From: Mariprofundus ferrooxydans PV-1
GTDB taxonomy: Bacteria; Pseudomonadota; Zetaproteobacteria; Mariprofundales; Mariprofundaceae
DNA length: 64,000 nt
Direction of reading: 5' to 3'
NCBI RefSeq assembly: GCF_000153765.1
Contig: NZ_DS022295.1
Span: 814,887-878,886, forward strand
In this document: in pieces, positions 7,025 through 16,929 of the stretch
How the letters are laid out: each line of letters starts with the position of its first letter
Numbering within the stretch: the first letter of the stretch is position 1
Notes under the pieces: generated by a model
The model's database searches: none
What the model saw: the letters and a program-made list of their open reading frames with translations, nothing else
Told to the model about the DNA's origin: nothing
Translations under genes and position numbers: made by a program

Positions 7025-8740
7025 CTAGTCAACGAGAGCACGAGCGCCGTCTGAGCGAACAATGGTCACATGCGTTCTCGCCCTTGTGATTGCAACGCGA
7101 AGCAAGCGGCGACTCCTTTCAAACGGCGGCTGCTCTCGGGTCATATCAAAGAAGAAACCGGAATAAGGACCTTCAACGATCACAACCCCATCGAATTCCT
7201 TGCCCTTTGATTTGTGCATGGACATCAATACGCAGCCTATAGGTTCTTGATCGGCCGCGATCAGACGCTCATATTCGAGCGTGTCGGTAACCAGTGAAGC
7301 TGCCCCTTGGTAATGCCCGGTCTCCAACCACAACTCTGCAAGTCCTGCACCTAACGTATCGGTAGCTCGAAACAGCCGCACCATCCGAGCTTCGCGATAC
7401 AGCTCATTCAGCGGACGAATGTCATTCAGCAGACTTCTCGCCGTCCGCCAATCGACCAACGGATCGCCGATAAACTCAACGCCTTCATCAAAGGCGGCAA
7501 GCAGACCTTTTGCAGCGTTTATGCGCGGATTCTCCGATTTGCGTACTTTCTCGCCATCCGCACGGAATTTTCTGACCTTTTCGAAAGCATCCTTTGACGG
7601 TGACGTTGCGTTCTTCAACTCATAAAAATGAGCGATTGCTTCCAACGTAACCGCAACAGGAGCTTCTGCGCTTTCATTCGACCATTCCATAATCGAGGCA
7701 ACGACAGCCCCTGCAGCAGCAGAAAGCTCAGCATCCCAGACTACGCTATGGTCAATCGGCGACAACTGCGTCCCGTTATATTCATTTGTCTCGCTCAGTA
7801 TTCCAGATATCTGGGCGACAAGGCGATTGCTGCGTGCCAAGATCGCCACACAGGGATCTTCTATACCTTCCTTGCGAAGTTTGCTCAAGGTCCATATCAC
7901 TGCTGCATGAACAGTCGCTGGAAACCTGTTCGATCTGTAGTATACAACTTTGACGTCATTAACCTCTGGAAGTGGAGATATGTTTCTCAGAACGGCATCA
8001 GCGAATCCCAATATCCCACCGCGCGGGCTTCGATGGTTTTCTCCTCCTAGATCAAAAGTTTGCGGTGCCACCGCATCACAGAGGCTCTCGATCCGCCGCG
8101 GGTCGATATCGTCCCGATAGTCGAATATGCGTTGATCCCGGTCAGCCAGGCAAAATACTCTCGTAACAGACGCTAGAGCCTTCACGATACGCCATTGCTC
8201 ATCGTCCGTATCCTGGAACTCATCAACGATGACAGTTGGATAACAATTAGCCAGAAGCTCCTTCAAAGCCGTGGAACGTTCCAGCAATTCCGCAACGCCG
8301 GAAGCAAAAAGATCAAAGCAATATCGTGCTTCGTCGTTCGCTAGTCGTGCTCGTTCTTCCTTCCAGTCGCCATCGAACTTAGCCTTCTCAAGTCGCTCCT
8401 GGGTAGGATACATTATCGATACAGCTTTGCCGGAGAGCAATTTGCCGTGGCTCTCCAGAAACTCCATACAGAATGCGTGATAGGTTCTGACTTCTATGGC
8501 GCGCCGCTCTTCCGCCGTGAGAATCTCTTGGCAGCCTTTGAGCACCTGACGAACGGCTGCTCGGGAAAAACTAAGAAACAGAAGCTTCTGACCCGGCAAC
8601 AGCGTTGGAAACAGGGTTTTGGCCTTTAGCAGCGCGATGGTTGTTTTCCCCGCACCGGGGCCGCCCAGAACAAGAATGTGACCCTCGGCGTTGAGAATGG
8701 CCCGTCGTTTTTCGTCCAGCTTGATCGATACCTCTAACCC
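7025..8740 (-). CDS. gajB: UvrD/REP-like helicase, GajB-like subunit of a Gabija-type system (start codon problem)
   Basis: The reading frame is open from 8740 and encodes ILVLGGPGAGKTTIAL (Walker A) near its N-terminus, FLSFSRAAVRQV (motif Ia), VIVDEFQDTDDEQW (motif II), CLADRDQRIFDYRDD (motif III) and MHKSKGKEFDGVVIVEG plus VAITRAR (motifs V-VI). This is a compact superfamily 1 helicase of about 570 residues, close to GajB. It directly follows a GajA-like gene. No ATG, GTG or TTG occurs in frame upstream of the Walker A motif. An ATG at 8744 lies in another frame, and removing one base near 8735 would join it to this frame. Either a one-base insertion, a sequence error, recoding or a non-canonical start is involved. 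Confidence 0.8.
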   Translation of the reverse strand, partial: GLEVSIKLDEKRRAILNAEGHILVLGGPGAGKTTIALLKAKTLFPTLLPGQKLLFLSFSRAAVRQVLKGCQEILTAEERRAIEVRTYHAFCMEFLESHGKLLSGKAVSIMYPTQERLEKAKFDGDWKEERARLANDEARYCFDLFASGVAELLERSTALKELLANCYPTVIVDEFQDTDDEQWRIVKALASVTRVFCLADRDQRIFDYRDDIDPRRIESLCDAVAPQTFDLGGENHRSPRGGILGFADAVLRNISPLPEVNDVKVVYYRSNRFPATVHAAVIWTLSKLRKEGIEDPCVAILARSNRLVAQISGILSETNEYNGTQLSPIDHSVVWDAELSAAAGAVVASIMEWSNESAEAPVAVTLEAIAHFYELKNATSPSKDAFEKVRKFRADGEKVRKSENPRINAAKGLLAAFDEGVEFIGDPLVDWRTARSLLNDIRPLNELYREARMVRLFRATDTLGAGLAELWLETGHYQGAASLVTDTLEYERLIAADQEPIGCVLMSMHKSKGKEFDGVVIVEGPYSGFFFDMTREQPPFERSRRLLRVAITRARTHVTIVRSDGARALVD

Positions 8741-10647
8741 TCATCGCCTTCCCGTGAGTCAGGTACAGTAGGCTCTAATGCTTCGGCCTCAGATATGTCG
8801 GTAGCTGCCGCCTCATTACCCTGGTTTGGTTCATCTTCTGATTCTGTGTCCATTACAAGGGATTGAAGTGTAGCATGAACCGACTCCAGAATCGTTCTAA
8901 TGGTGACAGGAAGCTCCGTTTCATTTTCGCATTCACTGATCAGAAGCGCCGCGTAAGGCTGGTTATCGCCTTTTCTTATCTTCAGCACTGCTTTGGTAAG
9001 TGCTTCTACATCGGCATCGCTCATGTTATCGTCAATAATTCTCTTATCAGCCGGGTAGTCGTCTCGGTCTTTCACGGAGTTAAGAAACCGACGCATCGTC
9101 GCGACTGGCATCTCACTTACGAGCACGGACTCGATCCCCTTCTCAGGGGACTCCCAAACTTGGGTGTAATCGGCCAGCTTCGCGGCGGTCGCCGCATCTG
9201 GCGCTACATCTTGTTTGTCGTAGAAGGCAAACGCAGGTTTACCCAACGCCTTAAAGAATGGCCCAAATATTGGCACTTCCTTATCGCTGCCGGCATTGAA
9301 AACCGTCACGCCAGCTAGATCAAGATGCTCATACTCCTCTCCAAGAGCGGACTCCATCACTTCCGAAGCAACAGGGAACAGGGCTGCCTCTGTCGCGCCT
9401 TCGACAACAATAACAGCGCGACTCAGAATGGCCTCGGCCATCTGACGCCGCTCTCGGCGGTATTTCTTTAGCTTGATGTCACCCAACTCGACGGTTCGAC
9501 TCGACAACACCGCATCGCTATTTCGGTCGAGGACGACGATTTGGGTCGGCTCAAACTGCTCAATGATGTAAGGTGAGTGAGAGGTAACAATCGCCTGCCC
9601 CATTTCTGAAAGGATAAAACGGATCACCCTCCGCTGCGTGTGGGGTGGCAACGCAATTTCGGGCTCCTCCATGGCGAATATCACGGAGCGATTACCTTTC
9701 AGGTCCGCGATAAACGTCAGAAGCGCGAACACAAGCAGGTTGATCGAACCTGTCCCCAACTTCTGAAATGGTACTTGATGCGGGGCTGGCTGGGCGGCAA
9801 GAAACAGACGGACTACGTCTCGTAAATGGTCTCGAGTCAGATCGGACGCAAAGAACCCGGTCGCGTCATCGTCTTCCGATAAATTTACGAAACGTGCCAA
9901 CCGCTTCCGAATTTCATCCCGGATCGTCTTGAGCTGCTCGATCTCTCCGATAGCTGGATCAAGACCACGCAATCCCGCCAGTGTTTTCTCCCACATCTCT
10001 GTGAGACCAGATCCATCTAAACGAAGGACTGTATCGAGCAACGAGCCGCGTTGCAGGCTCAATGCGCGTGAGCCCGTTCGCAAGGTGCGGAGGAAAATAA
10101 AGCCGCATAGCCGTTTTTGCTCCCGCCCAAATATCTTGCGACCGCCGCCAAGTTGCTGCTCAGCCGGCTCTTCCTCATCCATCTCATCGACCGGATGATC
10201 GAAGAAAGTGTTACCGATAAAATCATCCTCATCAGCCTCGTAGCGACCAATGAAGACAACAGGCAGCGCCCAAACCGTACCTTCAGCATCTGCCGCTTCC
10301 GGACCGTCGCCGGATTCATCGACAAACTGACCGTCAATGTCGTTCCAGCGCCGCAAGTGACGATGAAAACGCCTCTCCGCTTCCTCAGAAAGGTCGGTTA
10401 ACAGTGCTCGAATGATGATCTCTACTGGCTTATTATCCGCAGATAGATACTTCCCCTTGTAAAAGTCATGCTCGTCAATTACGGGTCTGCGGAATAAACG
10501 TTCCGGTCCAAGCACGAGATCAAGCGCCTCACAGACAGTCGATTTGCCAATGTTGTTCCCGCCAACCAATAGCGTGTGGCCACGAAAATCGACCTGCCCA
10601 GATCTAACCCCACGAAAATTCTCTATCGTCAGACGCCGCACACGCAT
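8734..10647 (-). CDS. gajA: OLD-family ATPase/TOPRIM endonuclease, GajA-like
   Basis: 637 residues. N-terminal ABC-type ATPase: Walker A GGNNIGKST at 29-37, signature-like GTGSIN at 298-303, Walker B VIFAMEEPE at 322-330 and a switch histidine in TSHSPY at about 357. C-terminal TOPRIM nuclease: VVEGATEAALFP with Glu416, then AFYDKQD with Asp477/Asp480. This architecture, followed directly by a UvrD-like helicase, defines Gabija. GajA is a nucleotide-inhibited DNA nicking enzyme activated on phage infection. The protein is longer than the about 580 residues of the type member, partly because of an acidic insert at 115-165 and an acidic tail. It lies 35 bases after res. Confidence 0.87.
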   Translation of the reverse strand: MRVRRLTIENFRGVRSGQVDFRGHTLLVGGNNIGKSTVCEALDLVLGPERLFRRPVIDEHDFYKGKYLSADNKPVEIIIRALLTDLSEEAERRFHRHLRRWNDIDGQFVDESGDGPEAADAEGTVWALPVVFIGRYEADEDDFIGNTFFDHPVDEMDEEEPAEQQLGGGRKIFGREQKRLCGFIFLRTLRTGSRALSLQRGSLLDTVLRLDGSGLTEMWEKTLAGLRGLDPAIGEIEQLKTIRDEIRKRLARFVNLSEDDDATGFFASDLTRDHLRDVVRLFLAAQPAPHQVPFQKLGTGSINLLVFALLTFIADLKGNRSVIFAMEEPEIALPPHTQRRVIRFILSEMGQAIVTSHSPYIIEQFEPTQIVVLDRNSDAVLSSRTVELGDIKLKKYRRERRQMAEAILSRAVIVVEGATEAALFPVASEVMESALGEEYEHLDLAGVTVFNAGSDKEVPIFGPFFKALGKPAFAFYDKQDVAPDAATAAKLADYTQVWESPEKGIESVLVSEMPVATMRRFLNSVKDRDDYPADKRIIDDNMSDADVEALTKAVLKIRKGDNQPYAALLISECENETELPVTIRTILESVHATLQSLVMDTESEDEPNQGNEAAATDISEAEALEPTVPDSREGDEG

Positions 10648-10682
10648 TATTCATGCTCCTTTTCCAACTAAACTGAATGGCA

Positions 10683-13664
10683 TTAGCCTCCTACCGGCAC
10701 ATCGCTCCACTGCTTGGCGACCACATATTTGGCTGGATCTGCATGTAGACTGGCAATCGCCTCAAAATGCTTTCTTCCGCAGGCAATCTTGGCACCTTCC
10801 TTGTGCCGCAGGTCATTAGCATGAACTGATCCTTTGGTTTCTATTACAAAATACAGCTTTTCGCCTTCATCTGTATCCACCAAGACAGCCCAGTCGGGAT
10901 TGTAGCTGCCGAGCGGCGTAGGCACTTTGAACCAGCCAGGCAGTTTGGCGTAGAGCTTGACGGCATCAAACTTTTCCATCTGCTCGGCGAATTCTCGTTC
11001 GGTATCAGAGTCGTATACCACGTGCTCAAACACCGATTTACTCGTGTTCTCCAGCATGTTCTTCAGGTAGCCGGAAAGCTCCTCTTGTTCGAACAGCTCC
11101 TGGGCATAGTATTCGCCCAATTGCTGGTATTTGATGCCGTCTACTAACGCCAGTTGCTTGGCTTTGTTGATGGCATCAGCTGCTAGATCGATAAAGGCTT
11201 GCGGGTTTCGCTTGAAATCGCCCAACCGACCGCTCTCCTTGACAATCCTTAACAAAGTGCGGCGGGTAAGGTGGGTGCGATCCTGGAGCTCGGTGAGCAA
11301 GTCCGGCAGCTCGATATCCTGTTCATCCAGAGTAATGGTTGCCGCACCGTCTTTTTCTTCCACTTCTACGCCTGCCTTGCCAATGGCAATATCGGCCTTG
11401 CGCCATTGCAAGCGAGTCTTGCTGATCTGTGGCGCCTCCTGAATCGACTTAACGCAATCGGCAATCAGTTTGTCATTGTCAAAGGCGACGCGATAGGTGG
11501 TTTTGTGTTTGATGCGATCCCAAAGCGCCTTGAAATCTTCGCTCAAGAAAACTTCCTTACGCAGTTTGACCTGGCGGCGCTCATCGGCATTTTTGACTTC
11601 AAGGCGCCCGGCCGCTTTCTTCAGGATGGCGGTAATGGCCTCTCTCTGTGGTTCAAACTCCGGCGGCAGTTCCAGCGTGTTCTCTTTGAGCGCGGTGCGG
11701 AGCAAATCTTGCACACGCTCCTTGCTATCCAGATAGCCCTTGTCTTTGAGAAAAGTCCAAAGCGTCTCTGACTGCTCCGCGCCTAAGGGCTGTTCCGAAC
11801 CATCGTCCGCCGATATGGGGATGGCTGCAAACTGGTGTTTTTCCACCACGCCAAAGCGAATGCCGGTATCTTCCTCAATCTCTCTCTGCAGATTCTTGGC
11901 AAAGTCTTCATAGCTCTCGTTAGCTACTACAGTTAGCGTATTGATTTCGTGACCGTGTACTCGATGGCCTGATTGATCCACGCATAAGCGCAGCCCGCGT
12001 CCGATCGACTGGCGCCGTTCTCGTTCCGTACGGATATCCCGCAGGGTACAAATCTGGAAGACATTAGGATTGTCCCAGCCTTCACGCAGCGCTGAGTGGG
12101 AGAAAATGAACTTCAGAGGCTCGTTCAGGTCCAGCAGCTTTTCCTTCTCCCGCATAATCAGGTTATAGGTGTCTTCATCTACCTTGCTGTCGCCTCGGGT
12201 ATCCTTGAACATCTCTACCGTTTTGCCGCCCACCTTTTTGCGGTCGATGGAGAAATAGCCGTTGTGGACTTGTTCAGCAAGGTATTCAACGGCTTCGTTT
12301 TCGAACAGCTCCTTGTACTTCGGCAGTCTAGCTACGCGAACAAACTCCTCTTCAAAAATCCTGGCATAGTCGCCCTTGACGGGATTGCCTTCCTCATCAT
12401 ACCGACGATACTTGGCGACCTCGTCGATAAAAAACAGCGACAGCACCTTGATGCCGCGTTCCCGCAGGCGAAGCTCCTTGTCCAGATGCTCCTTGATGGT
12501 GCGGCGGATCATCTGGCGGGCTAGCGCATTTTTATCAATATCACCATAGGCCTGGCCAGGCTGTAAGAAGACTTCCCCGCCAGGATAACGCAGTTCCATG
12601 TACTGGTTACCCTTGGCTACGGATATTTCACCAATGGAGTGGTTGGCATAAAGGTCACGACCAGTGGTTTGCTCCAGATCTTCGCCATCATAGACGGTAA
12701 TCTCCTTGCGTTTGACGCCAGATCGTGTCTGGATATCCAGCTCCACCACGGCCGAAATCACATTACGCTTGCTTTGCACCTTGACCAGCCGAACATAGGG
12801 CTTGTTGTGACCTGCCTCTACGGTAGCCGAGGCCACCTCGATTTGCTTGACCAACTTGCGCTCGTAAGCGTCAACGGCATCCAGGCGATAAACCATGTGA
12901 TGTTTGTGTATATGGGTGGCTGAATAGCGCAGGGTACAAAGCGGATTCATCGCTTCCAGCGCCTCTTTGCCCTTGCCCTTGAGGCCCCCGTCTACGCTTT
13001 GTGGCTCGTCCACGATCAGGATCGGTCGGGTGGCCCGAATTAGATCGATGGGCTTCTCGCCTCCGGTCTTTTCGTTATCCTTGTAAAGGTTGTTAACGTC
13101 TTTTTTGTTGATGGCACCAACAGTGACCACCATGATCTGGATAGTGGAACTGGTGGCAAAATTTTGCACGGATCCCGGCTTGGAACCGTCATAGATAAAG
13201 TATTCAAATGGCACACCGGCATAGAGGCTTTTAAAATGCTCTTCAGTCATCTGTAAGGTTTTGTACACCCCTTCCTTGATGGCTACCGATGGCACCACAA
13301 TCACAAACTTGGTAAAACCGTAGTGTTTATTGAGCTCGAAAATGGTGCGCAGATAGACATAGGTCTTGCCGGTGCCGGTCTCCATCTCCACGGTGAAGTC
13401 GCCGGAGCGCAATGCGGAGTCGATGGGCAGGCCGTTACGCAGCTGCACCGCTTGCAGGTTTTTTAGAATCTCATCATCTAGCAAGGTCAACCGGTTGCCT
13501 ATCCCAAACGCTTCCTCTTGATATGCCAGCGCCAACTGGCCATCTACCGCACCTTGCATAACGGTAAACTCGGTTCGGCACATTTCCTGACCCCGAAATA
13601 AGTCGCAGACAGATTCGATGGCCTGTAATTGAAAGTCGAGATTAGGTTCAAAATGCAGTTTCAT
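10683..13664 (-). CDS. type III restriction enzyme, Res subunit
   Basis: 993 residues. Superfamily 2 helicase with Walker A GTGKT at 97-101, DEPQ at 219-222 (the Res form of the DEAD box), SHSALREGWDNPNVFQICTL and RRQSIGRGLRLCVD (motif VI). The C-terminal nuclease keeps a PD-ExK arrangement (NPDW with Asp924, then VIETKG with Glu942 and Lys944). Res needs a Mod subunit for DNA recognition and cleaves between head-to-head unmethylated sites. The mod gene just upstream is broken by an insertion sequence, so Res is probably inactive at present although intact itself. It begins 11 bases after the mod stop. Confidence 0.93.
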   Translation of the reverse strand: MKLHFEPNLDFQLQAIESVCDLFRGQEMCRTEFTVMQGAVDGQLALAYQEEAFGIGNRLTLLDDEILKNLQAVQLRNGLPIDSALRSGDFTVEMETGTGKTYVYLRTIFELNKHYGFTKFVIVVPSVAIKEGVYKTLQMTEEHFKSLYAGVPFEYFIYDGSKPGSVQNFATSSTIQIMVVTVGAINKKDVNNLYKDNEKTGGEKPIDLIRATRPILIVDEPQSVDGGLKGKGKEALEAMNPLCTLRYSATHIHKHHMVYRLDAVDAYERKLVKQIEVASATVEAGHNKPYVRLVKVQSKRNVISAVVELDIQTRSGVKRKEITVYDGEDLEQTTGRDLYANHSIGEISVAKGNQYMELRYPGGEVFLQPGQAYGDIDKNALARQMIRRTIKEHLDKELRLRERGIKVLSLFFIDEVAKYRRYDEEGNPVKGDYARIFEEEFVRVARLPKYKELFENEAVEYLAEQVHNGYFSIDRKKVGGKTVEMFKDTRGDSKVDEDTYNLIMREKEKLLDLNEPLKFIFSHSALREGWDNPNVFQICTLRDIRTERERRQSIGRGLRLCVDQSGHRVHGHEINTLTVVANESYEDFAKNLQREIEEDTGIRFGVVEKHQFAAIPISADDGSEQPLGAEQSETLWTFLKDKGYLDSKERVQDLLRTALKENTLELPPEFEPQREAITAILKKAAGRLEVKNADERRQVKLRKEVFLSEDFKALWDRIKHKTTYRVAFDNDKLIADCVKSIQEAPQISKTRLQWRKADIAIGKAGVEVEEKDGAATITLDEQDIELPDLLTELQDRTHLTRRTLLRIVKESGRLGDFKRNPQAFIDLAADAINKAKQLALVDGIKYQQLGEYYAQELFEQEELSGYLKNMLENTSKSVFEHVVYDSDTEREFAEQMEKFDAVKLYAKLPGWFKVPTPLGSYNPDWAVLVDTDEGEKLYFVIETKGSVHANDLRHKEGAKIACGRKHFEAIASLHADPAKYVVAKQWSDVPVGG

Positions 13665-14431
13665 GGCCGCCCTCCTTAGATGCTACGCACATTCACAATG
13701 CCAGCCTGTTCCAGAATGGCGGCCAGGTTGGTTTTGGCGACGTCGTTTTCAAAGGCGCTGTCGCGGAAGACGCAGGTGGTATCCCCGGCCGGCGCGAGTG
13801 CCTTGTGCCACGTTACAATGCCCTGGCCCAGGGCTTCTACTTCATCGGTTGTGATTTTCTCGGCCAGGCAGGCCATTAGTACGCCGCCGCCAATGGCATG
13901 GACAGTTTTACCGACAAGGGTCTTTTCTTCGATGGGTACACATAGATCCAGCCCCAATTTCAGCAGCAGTTCATAGAGCAGATCCGCCTCAGTACGGTCG
14001 GGCAGGATGTGGTCCATATGATCCACCAGATCGGCTTCCAGGTCGTTGGTTCTGGGATTCCATGCCTTGATATTGGAGCTGTCCAGCTTGAAGACGCGGA
14101 AGCCTGTGTCGCCGTTCCAGTCTGGGTGTTCTTCTTTGATCTTCTTGGCTGCGCGGCGTAGGCGTTCCTTGGTGAGCTCGGCAATGGTGCGGGGCTTGCC
14201 CAGCTTGTCGCAGTACTCGGCAGCCGTTTTCTGTTCTTTCTTTTCCGGATCTAGCGGCTCGGGGAGCTGGACGAGGATGTAGCGGCGGTTGCCGCCGTCC
14301 TTGGCGTTTTGCGCCATCACTGCGTGACCTGTTGTGCCGGAGCCTGCGAAGAAGTCGAGAACTATATCATTGTCTAGAGTGTTTGAAACAGAGATTATGC
14401 TTTGTATCAATTCAATAGGCTTTGGATTGTC

Positions 14432-14439
14432 AAAAACTT
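14432..14439. repeat. target-site duplication of the IS256-family element, left copy
   Basis: AAAAACTT directly abuts the left end of the element and is identical to 15754-15761. Eight bp is normal for IS256-family insertions. Confidence 0.93.
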
Positions 14440-15753
14440 GAGCCTGTAAATCTATCTGTGTAAATAGCCATCTCAGATTCTCTCCGGCATTCGATCCGGA
14501 AACTCGATCATAAAGCGGTTCAGTGCGGCTTTCCAGTCGCGAATGGGCATGGTCCATTTTTTGGCCGCAGCCTCGATGGCCAGCCAGACGACCTTCATGG
14601 CCGCCTGATCGTTTGGGAATACCTTGCGATTCTTGATGGCCTTGCGAATCACGCTGTTGAGCGATTCGATCGCATTGGTCGTGTAAATGACCTTGCGGAT
14701 CTCATCAGGATATTCAAAAATCGTGATCAGATTTGGCCAATGCCTGCGCCACATGATGCTGATGGACGGATATTTTCCATCCCATTTCTCAGCAAAGATA
14801 TCCAACTCCCGTTCAGCTTCTTCCACAGTGACCGACTGGTAAATCCTACGCAAATCCGTAGCCACGTGCTTGCGATCCTTCCAGGCAACAAAGCGCAAGG
14901 CGTTGCGCACCATGTGCACGATGCATAGCTGCACCTTCGTTTGCGGGAACACCGCGTTGATGGCGTCCGGAAAGCCCGTCAGGCCGTCCACACAGGCGAT
15001 AAAGGCATCTTGCATACCCCGGTTCTTCAGCTCCGTCAGCACTGAAAGCCAGAACTTCGCACCCTCGTTCTCGGACAGCCAAAGACCGAGAACTTCCTTC
15101 TCGCCCTCAAGATTGATGCCCAAGGCAATATAGATGGCCTTGTTCAGAACCCGCTTATCCTGGCGAATCTTCACCACGATGCAGTCCAGATACAGAATCG
15201 GATACAGAGTATCCAGTGGACGGTTCTGCCACTCAACAACCCGTTCCAGTACAGATTCGGTTACCTTGGAAATCAATCCGGCAGAAACATCGGCGCCGTA
15301 CATCTCCTTAAATGCGGCCACAATGTCCCGTGTACTCATGCCCTTGGCATATAAGGCCAGAATCTGATCATCAAATTGCGTCAGACGACTCTGGCCCTTC
15401 TCCACAATACGAGGCTCAAAGCTCGAATGACGATCCCGGGGGACCTCAATCTCGACTTCACCGTGCCCACCAATCAGGCGCTTGGTTGAATAACCATTGC
15501 GGCTGTTAGATGAATCGCTGCGCTCGCTCGGGGCATAGCCCAGATGTGCTTCCATTTCTCCACCAAGCGCCGCCTCAACTGTCATCTTCACCAGGTCTCG
15601 GCTCAGATTAGACAAATCTTCTTCGGTCTTGACGTGCTTCGCCAGCTCACGGGCAATCGCTTCAAGCTCGTTTCGTTTCTCATTCTTCTTCATAAATGCT
15701 CCTTCCTCAGTTCTTGCTGAGTAAAGCATTTACACAGTTCAATTTACAGCCTC
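14440..15753 (-). mobile_element. complete IS256-family insertion sequence inside mod
   Basis: 1314 bp. The ends are imperfect inverted repeats (14440-14465 and 15728-15753), matching at 22 of 26 positions and both starting GAG[CG]CTGTAAAT. A single intact transposase gene fills the element. The perfect 8-bp flanking duplication and open transposase suggest recent insertion. The element lies in the same transcriptional direction as the host operon. Confidence 0.95.
14473..15693 (-). CDS. IS256-family (mutator-type) DDE transposase
   Basis: 406 residues, normal length for the family. Seen motifs include the N-terminal LVKMTVEAALGGEMEAHLGY, YLDCIVVKIRQDK with the first Asp, AFIACVDGLTGFPDAI with the second Asp, CIVHMVRNALRFVAWKDRK and YTTNAIESLNSVIRK with the Glu. 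It excises and inserts the element. The ATG at 15693 is preceded by GGAAGGAG; an in-frame TTG at 15729 adds 12 residues without a ribosome-binding site. The gene appears intact. Confidence 0.95.
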   Translation of the reverse strand: MKKNEKRNELEAIARELAKHVKTEEDLSNLSRDLVKMTVEAALGGEMEAHLGYAPSERSDSSNSRNGYSTKRLIGGHGEVEIEVPRDRHSSFEPRIVEKGQSRLTQFDDQILALYAKGMSTRDIVAAFKEMYGADVSAGLISKVTESVLERVVEWQNRPLDTLYPILYLDCIVVKIRQDKRVLNKAIYIALGINLEGEKEVLGLWLSENEGAKFWLSVLTELKNRGMQDAFIACVDGLTGFPDAINAVFPQTKVQLCIVHMVRNALRFVAWKDRKHVATDLRRIYQSVTVEEAERELDIFAEKWDGKYPSISIMWRRHWPNLITIFEYPDEIRKVIYTTNAIESLNSVIRKAIKNRKVFPNDQAAMKVVWLAIEAAAKKWTMPIRDWKAALNRFMIEFPDRMPERI

Positions 15754-15761
15754 AAAAACTT
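15754..15761. repeat. target-site duplication of the IS256-family element, right copy
   Basis: AAAAACTT, identical to 14432-14439. On the mod strand it reads AAGTTTTT and supplies the codons for K-V-F at the joint. Confidence 0.93.
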
Positions 15762-16929
15762 TCTTCTCTCCAAATAGGGTCTCGACAAGGGAAGTAGCCG
15801 CTTGATTGTGGCCAAATCTGTCATGTGGCCACCAGTTTGTTGCACATTGGCCCTCTGCTTCTCTCTCCATTCTGAAATACTTTTTTCTCGGAGCGCCGTT
15901 GCCTCCATTTGGGAATATTATCCTGTTATCTTTGAGTAGTTTCTGAAAGGTCCCTTCATCGCCCATCCATTCTTCATCATACACTTTCCCCGTTGGCGTT
16001 GTAATCTTATACCTTGAGCCAGATTGACCACTTCCCACTTTCCAAGGCTTCGAGGCCCATTCACCCCGAGGGTCATTATCAGGGTTAGAAAAATTCCCCG
16101 TAACCTCGACTTTCCCGACGCCAGCGGCCTTATAAGCCTCCTTGTTTTTTGCGTAACACAAAATATGCTCTGCTACCAATGCAAGCATTTTGTTCTTGTC
16201 ATTTGGTTGATTGTGCCTGCGACGCCAATGTATGTGACCCTCAAAATTCTCTTCTCCGTAAATTTCATTAAGAATGCTTTTTAAATTCGAAACTTCCGCG
16301 TCGTCGATACTAATAAAAATCAATCCGTCTTCTCGTAATAAATTCCTTGCCAACTTTAGCCGCGGATACATCATATTCAGCCAATCTGTATGAAACCGCC
16401 CGCTGGCCTCGGTGTTAGTAGTCAGCGGCGAACCTGCCTCGTCCACCTGGCCGGTCAACTTTTTATAGTTCTTGATATTGTCCCGAAAGTCGTCCTTGTA
16501 CACGAAATCCTTCCCGGTGTTATACGGCGGGTCGATATAGATGAGCTTCACCTTGCCGGCATAGCTCTTTTGCAAAAGTTTGAGTACCTCCAGGTTGTCG
16601 CCTTCGATAAAGAGGTTTTGGGTGGTGTCCCAGTTTTCGCTCTCTTCCGGCGCCGGGCGAAGGGTTCCGGTGGAAGGCGTCAAGGCCAGTTGGCGGGCGC
16701 GGCGCTTGCCGAACCAGTTGAGGCCGTATTTTTCGTCGCAGTCAGTAACGGTTTGGTCGCCTACCAAAGCTTTAAGCACATCCACATTGACCGAAAGGCC
16801 TTCCGGGCCTTCGGTAATCAGTTCCGGAAATAGGCTTTTGAGGGTTTCGATATTTTCGGCAATCAAATTGGCCGATTGGGCTTGAGAATGATCAGGGGTG
16901 ATTTTTTCCATGGTCATGGACGGGACTCC

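Larger units (their letters stand above)
13676..16917 (-). pseudogene. type III DNA methyltransferase Mod, interrupted by an IS256-family element
   Basis: The 5' part (16917 down to 15754) encodes 388 residues including IYIDPPYNTGKDF (catalytic DPPY at 129-132). The 3' part (14431 down to 13676) resumes with DNPKP and contains LDFFAGSGTTGH (SAM-binding motif I). DPPY before FxGxG is the beta-class order used by Mod proteins, which methylate adenine at N6 and supply sequence recognition for Res. The gene is split by the insertion at 14440-15753. Deleting the insert and one 8-bp target copy gives a continuous 639-residue protein reading KKVFDNPKP across the joint. As sequenced, the 5' fragment reads EAVN then stop inside the element. 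Confidence 0.93.

Noticed and set aside
14473-15729. Longer transposase start at 15729 (TTG)
   Set aside because: The ATG at 15693 has a strong ribosome-binding site and gives the usual family N-terminus.
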